Shown piece after piece: positions 63,471 through 64,000 of a stretch of DNA of 64,000 nucleotides. Every line of letters starts with the position of its first letter. The first letter of the stretch is position 1. The notes beneath the pieces are model-generated. The model saw only the letters and a program-made list of their open reading frames with translations. It had not been told where the DNA came from and made no database searches. Position numbers and translations under genes: made by a program. Source of the DNA: Aegilops tauschii subsp. strangulata (lineage: Eukaryota > Streptophyta > Magnoliopsida > Poales > Poaceae); assembly GCF_002575655.3 (NCBI RefSeq), contig NC_053038.3, positions 145,468,885 to 145,532,884 on the forward strand, in the 5' to 3' direction.

Positions 63471-64000
63471 CATAAAAGGGATTCAAATATTTGAATTCGA
63501 GATGATGATACATGTAATCCATACTCAAACCAAAATTGATCTATCAAACATGCATACTCATATGAATTCACGCGCATCTATGTTATATAATATGTAGATA
63601 TTACTGATCCATACATTTTAGTAGAACATAATTTGGTTTAATTTTTTGAATTCAGCCTTATGATTTTGAGATCATCGTATTTGTAAATCATATTATACAT
63701 ATAAAGGAGCGGAATTCTTTGTCGTTCTTTTGAAAGTATATATAAAAAATGATGTATATAGAATTTTATTCCAATCGAAAATGGATCCCGCCCGAAAAAA
63801 TAGAATACAGACGGGATTCGAATTGAGTTGGCACGGTAAACGTGCACTCTGCAAAATTTGAACGAAGCGGGGAAAGTCGAAGTAACCGCCCGAAACCAAA
63901 ATCTGCTAGATGGAAATTACTACTGCCTATCCCTGCCACGAAAAGCATATCTGCTCGATTTCTATAGGTTTCGATAGGGGTAGGTTTGTAATTTCGCTCA
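63471..64000. other. Unassigned A/T-rich DNA at right edge
   Basis: ATTCAAATATTTGAATTCGAG at 63480 is a near-palindrome. No gene or element end is recognised. Confidence 0.4.

Noticed and set aside
62888..63528. Leu/Ser/His-rich minus-strand frames
   Set aside because: Direct translation of GTGTGAGAGAGA low-complexity sequence.

Overview
The window is intergenic DNA from a large, repeat-dominated grass genome. It is most likely Triticeae (wheat, Aegilops or barley type). The reasons are a Fatima-like LTR family, CACTA and Stowaway elements of Triticeae type, deeply nested LTR retrotransposons, and small grass-specific gene families (DUF295 F-box, GRF zinc finger, AP2/ERF, DEDD exonuclease). 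All calls come from reading the sequence by eye; family names are from memory and no database was searched.

Left part (1-41113): a Fatima-like Gypsy element with its 3' LTR and the neighbouring DUF295 F-box pseudogene was tandemly duplicated. Copy 1 occupies 1-2845 and runs off the left edge. Copy 2 lies at 38268-41113. The junction sits at 2845/2846. The element's internal region in copy 2 was then split by a 33.5 kb insertion (3327-36883) with a perfect 5-bp target duplication, AGTTT. That insertion is a compound, minus-oriented, non-autonomous Tekay-like element with the order LTR-internal-LTR-internal-LTR. A 4.7 kb CACTA transposon (4791-9537) sits in its first LTR. A second, complete element of a sister family (20694-32278) sits inside an ORF of its second internal region.

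The most interesting content is what these transposons carry. The Tekay-like elements have a tRNA-Met primer site and a polypurine tract but no gag-pol. Instead they carry two paralogous ORFs (A and B), each just downstream of its own TATA box. The sister family also carries a 40-residue single-membrane-helix ORF on the opposite strand, again with a TATA box. The CACTA carries a B3-domain gene with introns, one spliced exon of a REVEILLE-type MYB gene, and a LINE fragment.

Middle part (39159-52240): the full-length but broken F-box pseudogene; a Harbinger-like element (TTA target duplication, empty sites elsewhere in the window) carrying an intact GRF zinc-finger gene; and a 5'-truncated, inactive Tat-like Gypsy element on the minus strand. 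The remaining LTR of that element contains an opposing TATA-plus-ORF unit.

Right part (52240-64000): lower transposon density. It holds several Stowaway-type MITEs, an apparently intact DEDD-type 3'-5' exonuclease-like gene, an AP2/ERF gene broken by one stop codon, a possible two-exon gene with a coiled-coil end, a long foldback element, and GT/GA-rich low-complexity tracts. The rest shows nothing I can name.
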